Positions 9,276-19,465 are shown, counted from the stretch's first letter. The stretch is DNA of 63,947 nucleotides from Sphingobacteriales bacterium 44-15 (GCA_001899685.1 MKWG01000037.1:1-63947), one strand, 5' to 3'. The notes: a model not told the origin generated them from the letters alone. A program made the numbers and translations.

Positions 9276-11687
9276 ATGCGCTTATATAATTACATATTCC
9301 GCTGCACACCAATAATAGCCGCCGGCATAGCTCTTCTTATCAGCCGCTCCAATGCCCAGACAACATTTGCACAGCAGATACAACAGCAATTTGTGCAATA
9401 CCAGTCTCAGGCGTTTACAGAAAAAATATACCTCCATACCGACAGGAATTTTTATGTGGCAGGGGAGATCATGTGGTTTAAAGCGTATATAGCAGACGGC
9501 GCTTCGGGATATCTCTCAGAGATCAGCAAAGTTGCATATATAGAAATCATCAACAGGGAAAACAAACCGGTACTGCAGGCTAAAATCGCAACAGGCAGGG
9601 GTACAGGCAATGGCTCTTTTTATATTCCTGTCAATATGCCTTCGGGCAATTACAGGCTCAGGGCCTATACCAACTGGATGAAGAACTTTGACGCCGGCTT
9701 TTATTTTGAAAAAAATATCACCATAGTCAATACACTGACCGGCACAGGGCTTCCGCCGGCAGACAGCACATCAGCAGAAGACCTCCAGTTCTTTCCCGAG
9801 GGCGGCAATCTTATACAGGATATCCCATGTCGCATAGCATTCAGAATGACAGACCATAATGGAAAAGGCGTGGAAGATTATTCCGGGGTCATTATTAATG
9901 ACACAAATGATACGGTGGCACATTTTGCCCCGTTGCACGCAGGTATTGGAAGCTTTGCATTCACAGCATCGGCAGGTCATCAATATATGGCTATCGTAAA
10001 AGGACCAGGACAAATTCCGTTAAGGAAACAGCTACCGCAAGCTTTACTCAAAGGCTATTCGATGCACCTGTCTAAACCTTCTTCTCAAAAGATCATGATA
10101 GAAGTAAAGACAAACCCTGGTAATATTACAGGGAATGATGAAGTATACTTATTTGCACATACAAGAGGAGTGGTACAACTGGCTGAGGCAAGAAAAATAC
10201 AGTCAGGCAGTGCGATATTCAATATAGAGGAAGCAGCTCTTGGAGAAGGTATTACCCATTTCACCCTGTTCAACCGTAGCCGTCAGCCGGTATGTGAAAG
10301 GCTGTATTTCAGAAAGCCGGGGCAGCCGCTCATTATTTCCGCTGGCACTAACAGCAGTACATATACAACGAGAGATAAAATTACCCTGGACATCAGTACG
10401 AATGCCCCTCTTACAGTTGCGGCCAATATGTCACTTTCCATATACCGGGCAGACTCCCTGCAGGCAAAAGAAAATTCAGATATATATAGTTTTCTTTGGC
10501 TAACCTCCGATCTGCAGGGAACAGTGGAGGATCCATCCTATTATTTTACCCACAACGACGCAAAAGCCAATGAGGCGCTCGATAATGTAATGCTTTCACA
10601 TGGATGGAGGAGATTCAGATGGACTGACATACAAAATAATATATCGCCTGCCTTTACATTCCTGCCGGAATATGAAGGGCATATTGTGACTGGTAAAATA
10701 ACCGATACCGTCACAAAAAAGCCCGTTCCCGAAGCAATAGTATTTCTTTCTTTCCCCGGGGAATATACTCAGTTTTACTGCGGAAAGTCTGCAGTAGATG
10801 GCAGCCTTCGTTTTTATACAAGAAATGTATACGGCCCCGGAGAAATGGTAGTCCGGGGAGAAGGATTAAATGAAACAAAGTATAATATTGAGATCAATAC
10901 GCCTTTCAGCAATACATTTTCACAAAGAAATATACCGGTGCTCTCCTTATCGCCTTCGTTAAAATCCAGCCTTGAAACCAATAGCATTGCTGCACAGGTA
11001 CAGCGGAAATTTGCGGGAGAGCTTTTAAGGCAATACAGCTTCCCGCCGGTAGATACATCAGCTTTTTATGGCAAAGCCGATGAAAGCTATCTGCTTGATG
11101 ACTATACCCGCTTTACGACTCTGGAAGAGGTATTACGGGAGTACGTCCCGGGAATAATGGTGGGAAAATCAGGAGGTAAATTTCATCTTACTGCTTTTGA
11201 TTTACCCAACAACAGGTTTTTCCGGGATAATCCCCTGGTATTGCTGGATGGTGTCCCTATAGCTGATATGGATAAAGTAATGAGCTACGATCCGTTGAAA
11301 ATAAAAAAATTGCAGGTAATAAAAAGACGTTACTATTATGGCCCACTCTTATTGAATGGCATCATGAATATGATCACTTATAAGGGCAATATGGAAGGAC
11401 TTGAAATGGATCCTTCTGCCATTGTAGTTGATTTTGATGGGATGCAACTGCAGCGTGAATTTTACATGCCGGTATATGATTCTCCTGAAAAACAACAAAA
11501 TCATCTCCCGGATTTCAGGAACCTTTTATACTGGTCGCCGGATATAACGACAAATGATGACAATGGCAGGGCTACAATTGATATATACTCTGGTGATCTT
11601 GAAGGGAAGTATATCGGCATAGTGGAAGGCATGACTCCGGGGGGAAAAGCCGGCAGCGCTACTTTTTCATTTGAAGTAAAAAAATAA
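9276..11687 (+). CDS. MG2-like / TonB plug-like secreted protein
   Basis: 803 residues with a signal peptide (about 1-27, ending SNAQ). The start of the mature part matches proteins whose macroglobulin-type MG2 domain opens with KIYLHTDRNFYVAGE and continues WFKAYIADG (about residues 50-75). A carboxypeptidase-regulatory-like domain follows at about 470-550, and a plug-like segment (LVLLDGVPIADMDK, about 650-690, then MNMITYKG) lies near the end, but no beta barrel follows. It therefore looks like an envelope protein assembled from receptor and macroglobulin modules, not a transporter on its own. It ends the four-gene operon starting at 4549. Its function is unknown; it may act with the DUF4249 protein in handling a surface ligand. 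Confidence 0.8.
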   Translation: MRLYNYIFRCTPIIAAGIALLISRSNAQTTFAQQIQQQFVQYQSQAFTEKIYLHTDRNFYVAGEIMWFKAYIADGASGYLSEISKVAYIEIINRENKPVLQAKIATGRGTGNGSFYIPVNMPSGNYRLRAYTNWMKNFDAGFYFEKNITIVNTLTGTGLPPADSTSAEDLQFFPEGGNLIQDIPCRIAFRMTDHNGKGVEDYSGVIINDTNDTVAHFAPLHAGIGSFAFTASAGHQYMAIVKGPGQIPLRKQLPQALLKGYSMHLSKPSSQKIMIEVKTNPGNITGNDEVYLFAHTRGVVQLAEARKIQSGSAIFNIEEAALGEGITHFTLFNRSRQPVCERLYFRKPGQPLIISAGTNSSTYTTRDKITLDISTNAPLTVAANMSLSIYRADSLQAKENSDIYSFLWLTSDLQGTVEDPSYYFTHNDAKANEALDNVMLSHGWRRFRWTDIQNNISPAFTFLPEYEGHIVTGKITDTVTKKPVPEAIVFLSFPGEYTQFYCGKSAVDGSLRFYTRNVYGPGEMVVRGEGLNETKYNIEINTPFSNTFSQRNIPVLSLSPSLKSSLETNSIAAQVQRKFAGELLRQYSFPPVDTSAFYGKADESYLLDDYTRFTTLEEVLREYVPGIMVGKSGGKFHLTAFDLPNNRFFRDNPLVLLDGVPIADMDKVMSYDPLKIKKLQVIKRRYYYGPLLLNGIMNMITYKGNMEGLEMDPSAIVVDFDGMQLQREFYMPVYDSPEKQQNHLPDFRNLLYWSPDITTNDDNGRATIDIYSGDLEGKYIGIVEGMTPGGKAGSATFSFEVKK

Positions 11688-11765
11688 AAAAGCTGCTTAC
11701 GGTAAATTAAAAACGTCTACCATTTATTTTTTCTTGTCTCAGCGTGCTTGCCTCCCGCTTCTTCA

Positions 11766-12992
11766 CTATGATGCCCTCTTGTTTCCTCCGGGCCGCCTTT
11801 TATAAAACTTCTTCTTGTTGCCGTCGTTCCTCCGCTTTTTACGGGGAGCATAGTCGGGAGCGGTTCCCAGCGACTGCGGTATAACAGCTTTCTCCACTTC
11901 CCTGCCTATCAGTGTTTCAATGGCAGCAAAGCTGTTTTGCTCCTTCTCTCCCACCAATGTGAAGGCAATACCATCCGCTTCTGCCCTGGCAGTTCTTCCA
12001 ATGCGGTGCACATAATCTTCCCCGTCTCTCGGCACGTCATAATTGATTACCAGGTCAATGGTGTCAATATCTATACCGCGGCTCAGTATATCTGTTGCAA
12101 CAAGCACATTGATCCTTCCCCCGGTAAAGCTTGTAAGCACATTTTCCCGTTGGGACTGTGTCAGGTCGCTATGCATTTCTTCTATCAAAAAGCCGCTTTG
12201 CTTCAACGATCGTGTAAGTGTTTTTACGCTTTGCTTCCTGCTGCAAAATACCAGAGCGCTTTTGTAAGGTGTTTTTTTGAGCAGGTATTGTATCAGCGGC
12301 AGCTTCTGTGTTTCATATACTACAAAAGCCTTCTGTACTATCTTTTCCGGCGGGCGGGAAATAGCAATATTGATCTCTACGGGATCCTTAAGTATTGTCT
12401 TGGCGAGAGTACGTATACGCGGGGGCATTGTTGCAGAAAAAAGAAGATTCTGCCTTTGCTCCGGGAGCGCGGCAACGATCCTGTTGATATCATCCTGGAA
12501 GCCCATATCAAGCATGCGGTCTGCTTCATCGAGCACCAAAAACTGGAGTTCCTTCATTGACACATATCCCATGTTGAGATGTGCGATAAAACGGCCCGGC
12601 GTACAAATGATGATATCGGCGCCCATCTGGAGCGCCTTTCTTTCTCCGACAAAATTCTGTCCGTCATTACCACCATAAATTGCAAGAGAGCTGATATCCG
12701 TGAAATAGGTCAAGCCTTCCAGGTGCTGTGCTATCTGTATGGCCAGTTCCCGTGTGGGTACAATAACCAGTGCTCTTACAGACCCGTTGGCGTGATGCAT
12801 GAGCAGGCGGTTGATAATTGGCAGCAGGAAGGCAGCGGTTTTACCTGTACCTGTTTGTGCAGATGCAATAATGTCTTTGCCGGAAAGGATAGGCGGAATG
12901 ACCTGTTCCTGGACAGGAGTAGCGATCTCATAGTTACTCGCCTCAATGCCTTCCATAAGGGCAGGATGAAAGTTGAATTCAGAAAAAAACAA
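11766..12992 (-). CDS. rhlE: DEAD-box RNA helicase, RhlE type
   Basis: 408 residues. ATP-dependent RNA unwinding in ribosome assembly or RNA decay. Motifs visible: Q motif TPVQEQ (25-30), Walker A AQTGTGKT (45-52), PTREL (about 79), DEAD (155-158), SAT (186-188), and the C-terminal helicase signature HRIGRTAR. The tail after about residue 370 is a short Lys/Arg-rich RNA-binding extension ending GGNKRAS. The only start that gives the family's usual N-terminus (FSEFNFHPAL) is a TTG; no in-frame ATG exists upstream before the frame loses similarity. It is convergent with the 9276 gene. Confidence 0.93.
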   Translation of the reverse strand: MFFSEFNFHPALMEGIEASNYEIATPVQEQVIPPILSGKDIIASAQTGTGKTAAFLLPIINRLLMHHANGSVRALVIVPTRELAIQIAQHLEGLTYFTDISSLAIYGGNDGQNFVGERKALQMGADIIICTPGRFIAHLNMGYVSMKELQFLVLDEADRMLDMGFQDDINRIVAALPEQRQNLLFSATMPPRIRTLAKTILKDPVEINIAISRPPEKIVQKAFVVYETQKLPLIQYLLKKTPYKSALVFCSRKQSVKTLTRSLKQSGFLIEEMHSDLTQSQRENVLTSFTGGRINVLVATDILSRGIDIDTIDLVINYDVPRDGEDYVHRIGRTARAEADGIAFTLVGEKEQNSFAAIETLIGREVEKAVIPQSLGTAPDYAPRKKRRNDGNKKKFYKRRPGGNKRAS

Positions 12993-13050
12993 GTGATGAT
13001 ATGTTTGGGTTAGACAGTAGTTGTTTTACAACAGGGTAAAGATAATAGAT

Positions 13051-13500
13051 TTAATTCATTCTTTTGATCATGCCAAGCATCAGGTTGACAATATATATTA
13101 TCTGGGTAAGAAAGATCAATGCTCCCAGCGCAGGTAAAAGCGCCCATACATTCCCCGGAGGCGCATCAGTTTGAGCAAGCTGCTGTAAAGGCTGTGCATC
13201 ACTGTTCATTATCTTTCTGAACAATAATACAGCCATAGCGATGGCAACCGCTATTGTACTTATCACATGTATCCAAACCAGGGTATAGGAAAACAGAAAC
13301 CGGTAGGTAAAGAGATAGAGCAGCCATGACAGCAGCAGCAACATAGCAACAGCACGGAGTATAAAAACCGCATCCCTCAAGACAAGTGCGCTATAATCAG
13401 GGCTGTTTTCACTCCCGGCATGAGAAACAAGACTGAACAATACACAAAGGGCAGCCATCATGAGCAAAAGGTGATATGGTCTGAACCTTGAAGGTTTCAC
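13051..13500 (-). CDS. small integral membrane protein of unknown function
   Basis: About 149-155 residues with four predicted membrane helices: LLLMMAALCVLFSLVSHA, FILRAVAMLLLLSWLLYLF, a segment around VWIHVISTIAVAIAMAVLL and VWALLPALGALIFLTQII. There are no catalytic motifs. The start is unsure: GTG at 13500 (used here) and TTG at 13518 are in frame, and the nearest ATG is in a different frame. Its topology resembles small four-helix membrane proteins often seen in Chitinophagaceae, but I cannot name a family. It lies just downstream of the fusA terminator. Confidence 0.65.
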   Translation of the reverse strand: MKPSRFRPYHLLLMMAALCVLFSLVSHAGSENSPDYSALVLRDAVFILRAVAMLLLLSWLLYLFTYRFLFSYTLVWIHVISTIAVAIAMAVLLFRKIMNSDAQPLQQLAQTDAPPGNVWALLPALGALIFLTQIIYIVNLMLGMIKRMN

Positions 13501-13533
13501 ACTGCGAAGAAATAACAATCATGGTATAAAACA

Positions 13534-13565
13534 AAACCCGGTCTGCCTTGCAGCAAACCGGGTTT
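13534..13565 (-). terminator. intrinsic terminator of fusA
   Basis: AAACCCGGT/ACCGGGTTT stem with an inner CTGC/GCAG pairing. On the minus strand it is followed by TTTGTTTTAT. It lies 43 bases after the fusA stop. Confidence 0.8.
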
Positions 13566-13608
13566 ATATTATCTGCAATGTGTTAACATTGCCTTCTATC
13601 AGGATTAA

Positions 13609-15753
13609 CTATGCTGTTACTTTCCCCTTCACTTTCGCGATCACTTCCTCTGCGATGTTGTTTGGCGCAGGGTTGTAATGGCTGAACTCCATAGTAGAAG
13701 TAGCACGACCGGAAGTCAGCGACCGGAGCTGTGTTACATAGCCAAACATTTCGCTCAAAGGCACTTTAGCTTTGATCACCTGCAGGTTGTTGCGGCTGTC
13801 CATACCTTCCAGGATGCCACGGCGGCGGTTGATATCGCCTGTAACATCACCCATGTACTGATCAGGCGTCAGCACTTCCACTTTCATGATAGGCTCCAGC
13901 AATACAGGCTTTGCCTTGCGTCCTGCTTCCCTGAACCCGCTTTTTGCGCAAAGCTCAAACGACATTGAGTCAGAGTCTACATCATGGTAGCTTCCGTCAA
14001 ACACACGTATTTTCATGTGCTCCAGCGGATAATTAGCCAGCACACCCGTACCCATCGCAGATTCAAAGCCTTTCTGTATCGCAGGTACAAACTCACGGGG
14101 AATAGAACCACCAAAAATATCATTCACGAACTGGAATGATTTACCCGCATTTTCTTTCAGCCATTCTTCATCGGCAGGCCCGATCTCAAATACGATATCG
14201 GCAAACTTACCGCGACCGCCCGTCTGTTTCTTCAGCACTTCACGATGCTCAACAGTAGCTGTGAAAGCTTCTTTGTAAGCTACCTGGGGAGCACCCTGGT
14301 TTACTTCTACTTTAAATTCGCGGCGCATGCGGTCAACGATGATCTCAAGATGCAACTCACCCATACCCTGGAGGATAGTCTGACCCGTATCTTCGTCGGT
14401 TTTTACACGCAGCGTTGGATCTTCTTCAACCAGCTTACCGATGGCCATACCCATTTTATCCACATCCACCTGGGTTTTAGGCTCAATGGCAATGGAGATC
14501 ACAGGTTCAGGGATGAACATGTTTTCCAGAACGATAGGATGCGCCTCATCGCAAAGGGTATCGCCTGTTTTAATTTCCTTGAAACCAACTGCTGCGCCAA
14601 TATCTCCCGCTTCAATAAAATCAACGGGATTCTGCTTGTTGGCAAACATTTTCATGATACGGCTGATACGCTCTTTCTTACCACTTCTTACATTGAGCAC
14701 GTAAGAACCTGCATCAAGGTGACCCGAATAGGCACGGAAGAATGCAAGACGTCCTACAAAAGGATCCGTCATGATCTTGAAAGCCAATGCCGCAAAAGGT
14801 TCTTTGGGATCCGGCCTGCGTTTAATAGTTTCGCCGGTATCCGGATCTGTACCTTCAATAGCATCAATATCTACCGGCGAAGGCAGATAACGGCATACTG
14901 CGTCCAGTGCGGTCTGCACGCCTTTATTTTTGAAGGAAGAGCCGCACATCATCGGCACAATGCTAAGATCAACAGTAGCTTTACGGATAGCTTCATGCAT
15001 CTCTTCTTCAGTGATGCTATTAGGATCATCGAAGAATTTTTCCATCAGCTTATCATCATACTCTGCCACTGCTTCCACCAGGCTGGCTCTCCACTCGTTC
15101 ACTTCCTCCAGCATATCTGCAGGAACATCTACCTCATCGAAGGTCATTCCTTCTGTTTCCATATGCCAGATGATACCTTTCATCTTGATAAGGTCAACCA
15201 CCCCTTTGAAGTTGTCTTCCGCACCTATAGGCAACTGTAAAGGAACAGCTTTTGCACCGAGCATTTCTTTTACCTGCTTAACTACATTCAAGAAGTCAGC
15301 GCCGGCACGGTCCATCTTATTTACAAAACCGATACGTGGAACCATATAACGGTTAGCCTGGCGCCAAACGGTTTCGGACTGGGGCTCCACACCGTCCACA
15401 GCAGAGAACAATGCAATAAGCCCGTCGAGCACACGCATGGAACGCTCTACTTCAACAGTAAAGTCCACGTGCCCCGGAGTATCAATAATATTGAAATAAT
15501 ATTTTTTTGTATCCGCAGTCACTTTCCCTTTATCTGTAGGGAAATTCCACTGGCAACTTACGGCAGCAGAGGTAATAGTGATACCTCTTTCTTTTTCCTG
15601 CTCCATCCAGTCGGTAGTGGCAGCGCCATCATGCACTTCCCCGATTTTATGAATCATACCCGTATAGCGCAGGATACGCTCCGTAGTAGTGGTCTTACCG
15701 GCATCAATATGCGCTGCAATACCAAAGTTTCTTTGAAATTTTAGATCTGCCAT
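13609..15753 (-). CDS. fusA: elongation factor G
   Basis: 714 residues, full family length. It is the GTPase that translocates tRNA and mRNA on the ribosome. G1 loop AHIDAGKT (14-21), switch-2 DTPGHVD (91-97) and G4 NKMD (about 145) are intact, followed by domains II-V with the expected segments ([30 protein letters not shown]). It lies downstream of rpsL and rpsG in the order of the streptomycin operon, but a DUF2490 gene and a terminator separate it from rpsG, so it probably has its own promoter in the 200-base region 15754-15953. Confidence 0.98.
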   Translation of the reverse strand: MADLKFQRNFGIAAHIDAGKTTTTERILRYTGMIHKIGEVHDGAATTDWMEQEKERGITITSAAVSCQWNFPTDKGKVTADTKKYYFNIIDTPGHVDFTVEVERSMRVLDGLIALFSAVDGVEPQSETVWRQANRYMVPRIGFVNKMDRAGADFLNVVKQVKEMLGAKAVPLQLPIGAEDNFKGVVDLIKMKGIIWHMETEGMTFDEVDVPADMLEEVNEWRASLVEAVAEYDDKLMEKFFDDPNSITEEEMHEAIRKATVDLSIVPMMCGSSFKNKGVQTALDAVCRYLPSPVDIDAIEGTDPDTGETIKRRPDPKEPFAALAFKIMTDPFVGRLAFFRAYSGHLDAGSYVLNVRSGKKERISRIMKMFANKQNPVDFIEAGDIGAAVGFKEIKTGDTLCDEAHPIVLENMFIPEPVISIAIEPKTQVDVDKMGMAIGKLVEEDPTLRVKTDEDTGQTILQGMGELHLEIIVDRMRREFKVEVNQGAPQVAYKEAFTATVEHREVLKKQTGGRGKFADIVFEIGPADEEWLKENAGKSFQFVNDIFGGSIPREFVPAIQKGFESAMGTGVLANYPLEHMKIRVFDGSYHDVDSDSMSFELCAKSGFREAGRKAKPVLLEPIMKVEVLTPDQYMGDVTGDINRRRGILEGMDSRNNLQVIKAKVPLSEMFGYVTQLRSLTSGRATSTMEFSHYNPAPNNIAEEVIAKVKGKVTA

Positions 15754-15953
15754 AAATTATGATTTGGAATAAATTTTAAAACGAAAAAAACAAATATTTG
15801 AAAACTTCCCGCAATTACGGGGAATCAGCATTATAATATAGTGGGAGATACTCTCATAGTATGCCAAATCAAAGGAAGCACATCACAATATCCCATTATC
15901 CTTTTTTGGCGGCGCAAAAATAAGAAGAAATAATTAACCCGCAAAGCTGATTA

Positions 15954-16682
15954 TTAATCTGCCAGCTCAATCATTTTGGGTGAATTATCATTCCGGCTGA
16001 GCTGCAATAATAAAGAAAGGTGTATAAAGTGCTTGCCGGTGGTTGCGGACGGTGAATAATCATATTGGTACAGGTATCCTGCCTGCAGTGTCACCACCTT
16101 ACTACAAACATAGCCGCCACCGCCGAATATCCTGTTGCGTTCAAAATGAGGAGCTTTATCCGTGAGGAATATTTCATCGAAAGAAGTAAGATAAAAAGTA
16201 CGCGGGGCAAAAGGCTCATGCCCCAGAGGCAATACAATATTGAACCTGTAACGAAAACGGTTGCGGTAAATATGATTGCTCATAAACCGTTGTTCTGTCC
16301 TTAGCCGGTAATCTATCCGCAACCGGCCAAGCCGGTCATTGAATGACAACTGCTGCCATATCCTGAACTCTTCCCCGGACAGGGGTTTTTCATAATTATC
16401 ATCGCCGGAATAGGTAACATATCTTCCTGCGGCAAGGAGCGCAGAAAAACCGGGCACTACATTATACCCTACCCCTCCTTTTATTTCATAATAGTAAAAC
16501 TGGTCTGCCGGTTTCCTGGAACGGGTTTGCAGCTCTGCAAATCCCATCCACTTCTTTTTAGTACTTAACTGCAGGTTAACGGTATGCCACGAGCCTGCAT
16601 CCTTTTGCTGGGCACAAACCCATACCGGAACCAATAATATCAACAAACTTTTCAATAAACGATTTCCCACGGCAGAATACAT
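15954..16682 (-). CDS. DUF2490 domain-containing outer membrane protein
   Basis: 242 residues from the ATG at 16682. The N-terminus is a signal peptide (VGNRLLKSLLILLVPVWVCAQ) and the rest alternates aromatic and polar residues as in a small outer-membrane beta barrel, ending in repeated strands. The DUF2490 family is common in Bacteroidota and has no known function. A GTG at 16697 would add five residues, but it lies inside the terminator stem of rpsG, so the downstream ATG is preferred. Its position between rpsG and fusA interrupts the usual rpsL-rpsG-fusA order. Confidence 0.8.
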   Translation of the reverse strand: MYSAVGNRLLKSLLILLVPVWVCAQQKDAGSWHTVNLQLSTKKKWMGFAELQTRSRKPADQFYYYEIKGGVGYNVVPGFSALLAAGRYVTYSGDDNYEKPLSGEEFRIWQQLSFNDRLGRLRIDYRLRTEQRFMSNHIYRNRFRYRFNIVLPLGHEPFAPRTFYLTSFDEIFLTDKAPHFERNRIFGGGGYVCSKVVTLQAGYLYQYDYSPSATTGKHFIHLSLLLQLSRNDNSPKMIELAD

Positions 16683-16714
16683 AAAAAACCCTGTCACAGG
16701 ATGATATGACAGGG
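16683..16714 (-). terminator. intrinsic terminator after rpsG
   Basis: The perfect 8-bp stem CCCTGTCA/TGACAGGG with a 10-base loop is followed on the minus strand by six T residues, which run directly into the ATG of the DUF2490 gene (16682). It should end the rpsL-rpsG transcript. Confidence 0.85.
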
Positions 16715-16739
16715 AAAAACTAAAACAAATATTATATGC

Positions 16740-17207
16740 TTACACTCTGAAATGTGCAAAAGCCTTATTGGCATCTGCCATACGGTGTGTATCTTCTTTC
16801 TTTTTGAATGCGGCGCCTTCACCTTTGCTGGCTGCTATAATTTCATTAGCGAGCTTATCTGCCATAGTTTTACCGTTTCTTTCACGGCTGTAACGGATAA
16901 GCCATTTGATGCTCAGTGAAATTTTCCTGTCGGGGCGAACTTCAGCAGGGATCTGAAATGTAGCGCCACCTATCCTGCGACTTCTTACTTCTACTGCAGG
17001 AGTTACGTTATTTAATGCTCTTTTCCATATTTCGTAGCCATTCTCTCCGGAGATGCCTGACACACGGTCTATCGCATTATAGAAAATTTCAAATGCTGTG
17101 CTCTTTTTACCGCCCCACATCAGGTTATTTACAAACCGGGTAACCAGCTTGTCATTGAACTTTGGATCAGGTGCTAACGGTAATTTTTTGGCTTGTGCTT
17201 TACGCAT
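16740..17207 (-). CDS. rpsG: 30S ribosomal protein S7
   Basis: 155 residues, normal length. It is the primary 16S rRNA-binding protein that nucleates assembly of the 30S head. The N-terminus ([17 protein letters not shown]), the [20 protein letters not shown] segment and the C-terminal [18 protein letters not shown] are typical. It follows rpsL by 49 bases in the same direction, as in the str operon. Confidence 0.98.
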   Translation of the reverse strand: MRKAQAKKLPLAPDPKFNDKLVTRFVNNLMWGGKKSTAFEIFYNAIDRVSGISGENGYEIWKRALNNVTPAVEVRSRRIGGATFQIPAEVRPDRKISLSIKWLIRYSRERNGKTMADKLANEIIAASKGEGAAFKKKEDTHRMADANKAFAHFRV

Positions 17208-17256
17208 ATTATTTTAAATTGTGACTTGCTTTGACTTATTGATTAATGCCGGAATA

Positions 17257-17637
17257 TTATTTTTTCGCTTTATCCCTCTTGGTACCATACTTGGAACGGC
17301 TTTGCTTGCGATCCTTCACACCGGCAGTATCAAGGCTTCCCCTTACAATATGATAACGCACTCCCGGCAAATCTTTCACACGACCACCACGGATCAATAC
17401 GATAGAGTGTTCCTGGAGGTTATGGCCTTCCCCTGGTATATAGGCGATCACCTCTACCTTATTAGTTAAACGCACTTTTGCGACCTTACGAAGCGCGGAA
17501 TTGGGCTTTTTAGGAGTAGTAGTGTATACACGCGTACACACTCCACGGCGCTGCGGACAGCTATCCAGCGCCCTCGATTTGCTTTTTGCCCTGATAATCT
17601 CTCTACCTTTTCTTACTAATTGTTGTATTGTAGGCAT
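17257..17637 (-). CDS. rpsL: 30S ribosomal protein S12
   Basis: 126 residues, normal length. It is part of the decoding centre of the small subunit. The two loops that carry streptomycin-resistance mutations in other bacteria are present with lysines ([12 protein letters not shown] and [13 protein letters not shown]), so the allele looks like the sensitive type. First gene of the minus-strand rpsL-rpsG unit. Confidence 0.98.
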   Translation of the reverse strand: MPTIQQLVRKGREIIRAKSKSRALDSCPQRRGVCTRVYTTTPKKPNSALRKVAKVRLTNKVEVIAYIPGEGHNLQEHSIVLIRGGRVKDLPGVRYHIVRGSLDTAGVKDRKQSRSKYGTKRDKAKK

Positions 17638-17725
17638 TATAACCTTTTATTTTTGGGACGGCAAAGGTAAGCGCCTTATGGGAAAATGCAAAATTTTAAT
17701 AATCAATTTCGGAAAAATATGGAGG

Positions 17726-17788
17726 AGTCAGCGGTCAGCTATGAGCTTGGGGCTATTAACCGCTGACGGCTGGTAGCTGATAACTCAG
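17726..17788. repeat. intergenic degenerate repeat R1
   Basis: Upstream of rpsL. It contains TCAGCGGT and, further on, ACCGCTGA as an imperfect inverted repeat, with GTCAGC/GGTAGCTGATA steps. It is similar in style to the other intergenic repeats in this window but shares no long block with them. Confidence 0.4.
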
Positions 17789-17791
17789 ACC

Positions 17792-18259
17792 TCACTCTAT
17801 ATCTCCCCGAGCCTGCACATTCGCACCGTTTAATATCTTAACGTAATATCCGTAAGGCCCCACCAATTCATTGTATTTTACAGGAAGGTTAGTACCGCTT
17901 GATAGTACCGGATTGACAACGAGACTGCCGGAACCGCCATTGACTAATCCAAGATTGGAAAGCACCAGTTCATTCCCTTCACTGTCTTTTTTATTTACAG
18001 AAGCCTGAAAACCAGTCCCATCCTGGCGAAATGGTTCACTGATCAGTATGGTTATCTTCGTATTGCCATCCTGAAGCTCATCTATCCTGAAGCTTCCTGC
18101 ATCTACAGAACTGCCACCTGATATATTAAAAAGCCTGTATTCCTTATAATTTATACTCGGGTTAGGATCTTTTTTATCCTTTTTGCAGGCGCCTGAAAAA
18201 AAGGCCAACCCAAAAATCAATATCATTCCAATCCCGGTGGTTCTGCAAGTGTTGCTCAT
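17792..18259 (-). CDS. lipoprotein of unknown function
   Basis: 155 residues from the ATG at 18259. The signal peptide ends in the lipobox FFSGAC, followed by KKDKKDPNPS, so the product should be a lipid-anchored envelope protein. The mature domain (about 110 residues) is beta-rich with repeated Gly/Ser turns (GGSSVDAGSF, NGGSGSLVVNP). No family is recognised. Longer upstream starts would put the lipobox too far from the N-terminus. Confidence 0.7.
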   Translation of the reverse strand: MSNTCRTTGIGMILIFGLAFFSGACKKDKKDPNPSINYKEYRLFNISGGSSVDAGSFRIDELQDGNTKITILISEPFRQDGTGFQASVNKKDSEGNELVLSNLGLVNGGSGSLVVNPVLSSGTNLPVKYNELVGPYGYYVKILNGANVQARGDIE

Positions 18260-18347
18260 AACTGAATAATGTTTTATCCGGTTATATACCAAAATATCGT
18301 ACCAGCCAGGGATAAAATACAAAAAACTGATAATCAATATACTACAT

Positions 18348-18383
18348 AACAAGAAAGCCTTCCACGAGAAAGGCTTTCTTGTT
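18348..18383 (-). terminator. intrinsic terminator of ilvE
   Basis: A long perfect stem (14 bp, arms 18348-18361 and 18370-18383) built from AACAAGAAAGCCTT and its complement closes an 8-base loop. It lies just after the ilvE stop at 18401. The T tract is weak (ATGTAG follows), but the stem is strong and could act in both directions. Confidence 0.7.
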
Positions 18384-18400
18384 AACGGGGATATTTTTCC

Positions 18401-19465
18401 CTATACGTTTACTAACCAATTATAGGTATCGGGAACTTTTCTTTCCCTGATATCGTTCATAGTTTGTTTTACCCGGGCGCTCAGCTTCCAGTTACTTTCG
18501 TTGAACTCCATCACATAATCCCGGTATTTCAGTTTCTGGATCATGGCGATAGTAGCGGCAGTACCTGTTCCGAATACTTCCTGCAACCTGCCCTCTTTGT
18601 GAGCGGCTATTACTTCGTCAATATTGATCCGGCGCTCCTCTACCTTTACGCCCATATCCTTCAGTATGGTAGCCACGCTGTTGCGGGTAACGCCGTTAAG
18701 TATTGTTTCCTCTTCAAGAGAAGGAGTGATAGCTATATTGTCTATTACAAAAAATACATTCATCATACCCACTTCCTGCAGCCACTTATGTTCAAAGGCA
18801 TCTGTCCACAGCACCTGGTCGTAGCCCTGCTGTTGCGCAATAGTAGCCGCAAGCAGGCTTCCGCCATAGTTACCTGCATTTTTGGCAAAGCCCACCCCGC
18901 CGGGGGCTGCACGGGTATATCTTTCTTCCACCGCTATTTTCATTGGTTTTGCAAAATAGGGACCTGTAGGGCTAAGGATGATCAGGAACTTATAGGTCTG
19001 TGAAGGGCGCACACCAAGCAACTGGTCCGTAGCAAACATAAAAGGACGTATGTACAACGAATGATCTTTCTTTGCCGGGATCCAGTTTTGATCCAGCGCT
19101 ATCAGTTGACGCATACCTTCTATGAATATTTCTTCCGGCACTTCCGGCATATTCATCCGCACAGCCGAAAGATTGAACCGCCTGAAGTTATCGTAAGGCC
19201 TGAAAATAAAAGCAGCGCCGCCGGCATCCTTATAGGCTTTAATACCCTCAAAAATAGATTGCCCGTAATGAAGTGCAGCCAGCGAAGGATCAAGGACCAA
19301 TGGCTGATAAGGCTTGATTTCCACATTCACCCATTTACCATCTTCATACTCTGCTTCCAGCATATGATCTGTAAAATACTTTCCAAAAGGCAGGTTTTCA
19401 AGCTCCATATCATTCAGCTTACTCCTTTCTGCTTTTGTAACCTTAATATCCATTGCGGCAATCAT
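18401..19465 (-). CDS. ilvE: branched-chain amino acid aminotransferase
   Basis: 354 residues, the length of the longer (type II, eukaryote-like) branched-chain aminotransferases. It transfers the amino group of Leu, Ile or Val to 2-oxoglutarate using PLP. The PLP lysine is K195 in GFAKNAGNYGGSL. Other family segments are LHYGQSIFEGIKAY (about 65-78), VLWTDAFEHKWLQEVG and GTGTAATIAMI near the C-terminus. A second in-frame ATG four codons downstream (19453) is equally plausible as start. Confidence 0.95.
   Translation of the reverse strand: MIAAMDIKVTKAERSKLNDMELENLPFGKYFTDHMLEAEYEDGKWVNVEIKPYQPLVLDPSLAALHYGQSIFEGIKAYKDAGGAAFIFRPYDNFRRFNLSAVRMNMPEVPEEIFIEGMRQLIALDQNWIPAKKDHSLYIRPFMFATDQLLGVRPSQTYKFLIILSPTGPYFAKPMKIAVEERYTRAAPGGVGFAKNAGNYGGSLLAATIAQQQGYDQVLWTDAFEHKWLQEVGMMNVFFVIDNIAITPSLEEETILNGVTRNSVATILKDMGVKVEERRINIDEVIAAHKEGRLQEVFGTGTAATIAMIQKLKYRDYVMEFNESNWKLSARVKQTMNDIRERKVPDTYNWLVNV

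Noticed and set aside
11937-12560. Open frame on the plus strand inside rhlE
   Set aside because: Antisense to conserved helicase motifs, no own promoter or domain.
14245-15240. Long open frame on the plus strand inside fusA
   Set aside because: It lies completely opposite the conserved fusA coding sequence; its protein has no domain or signal, and such antisense frames arise from codon bias.
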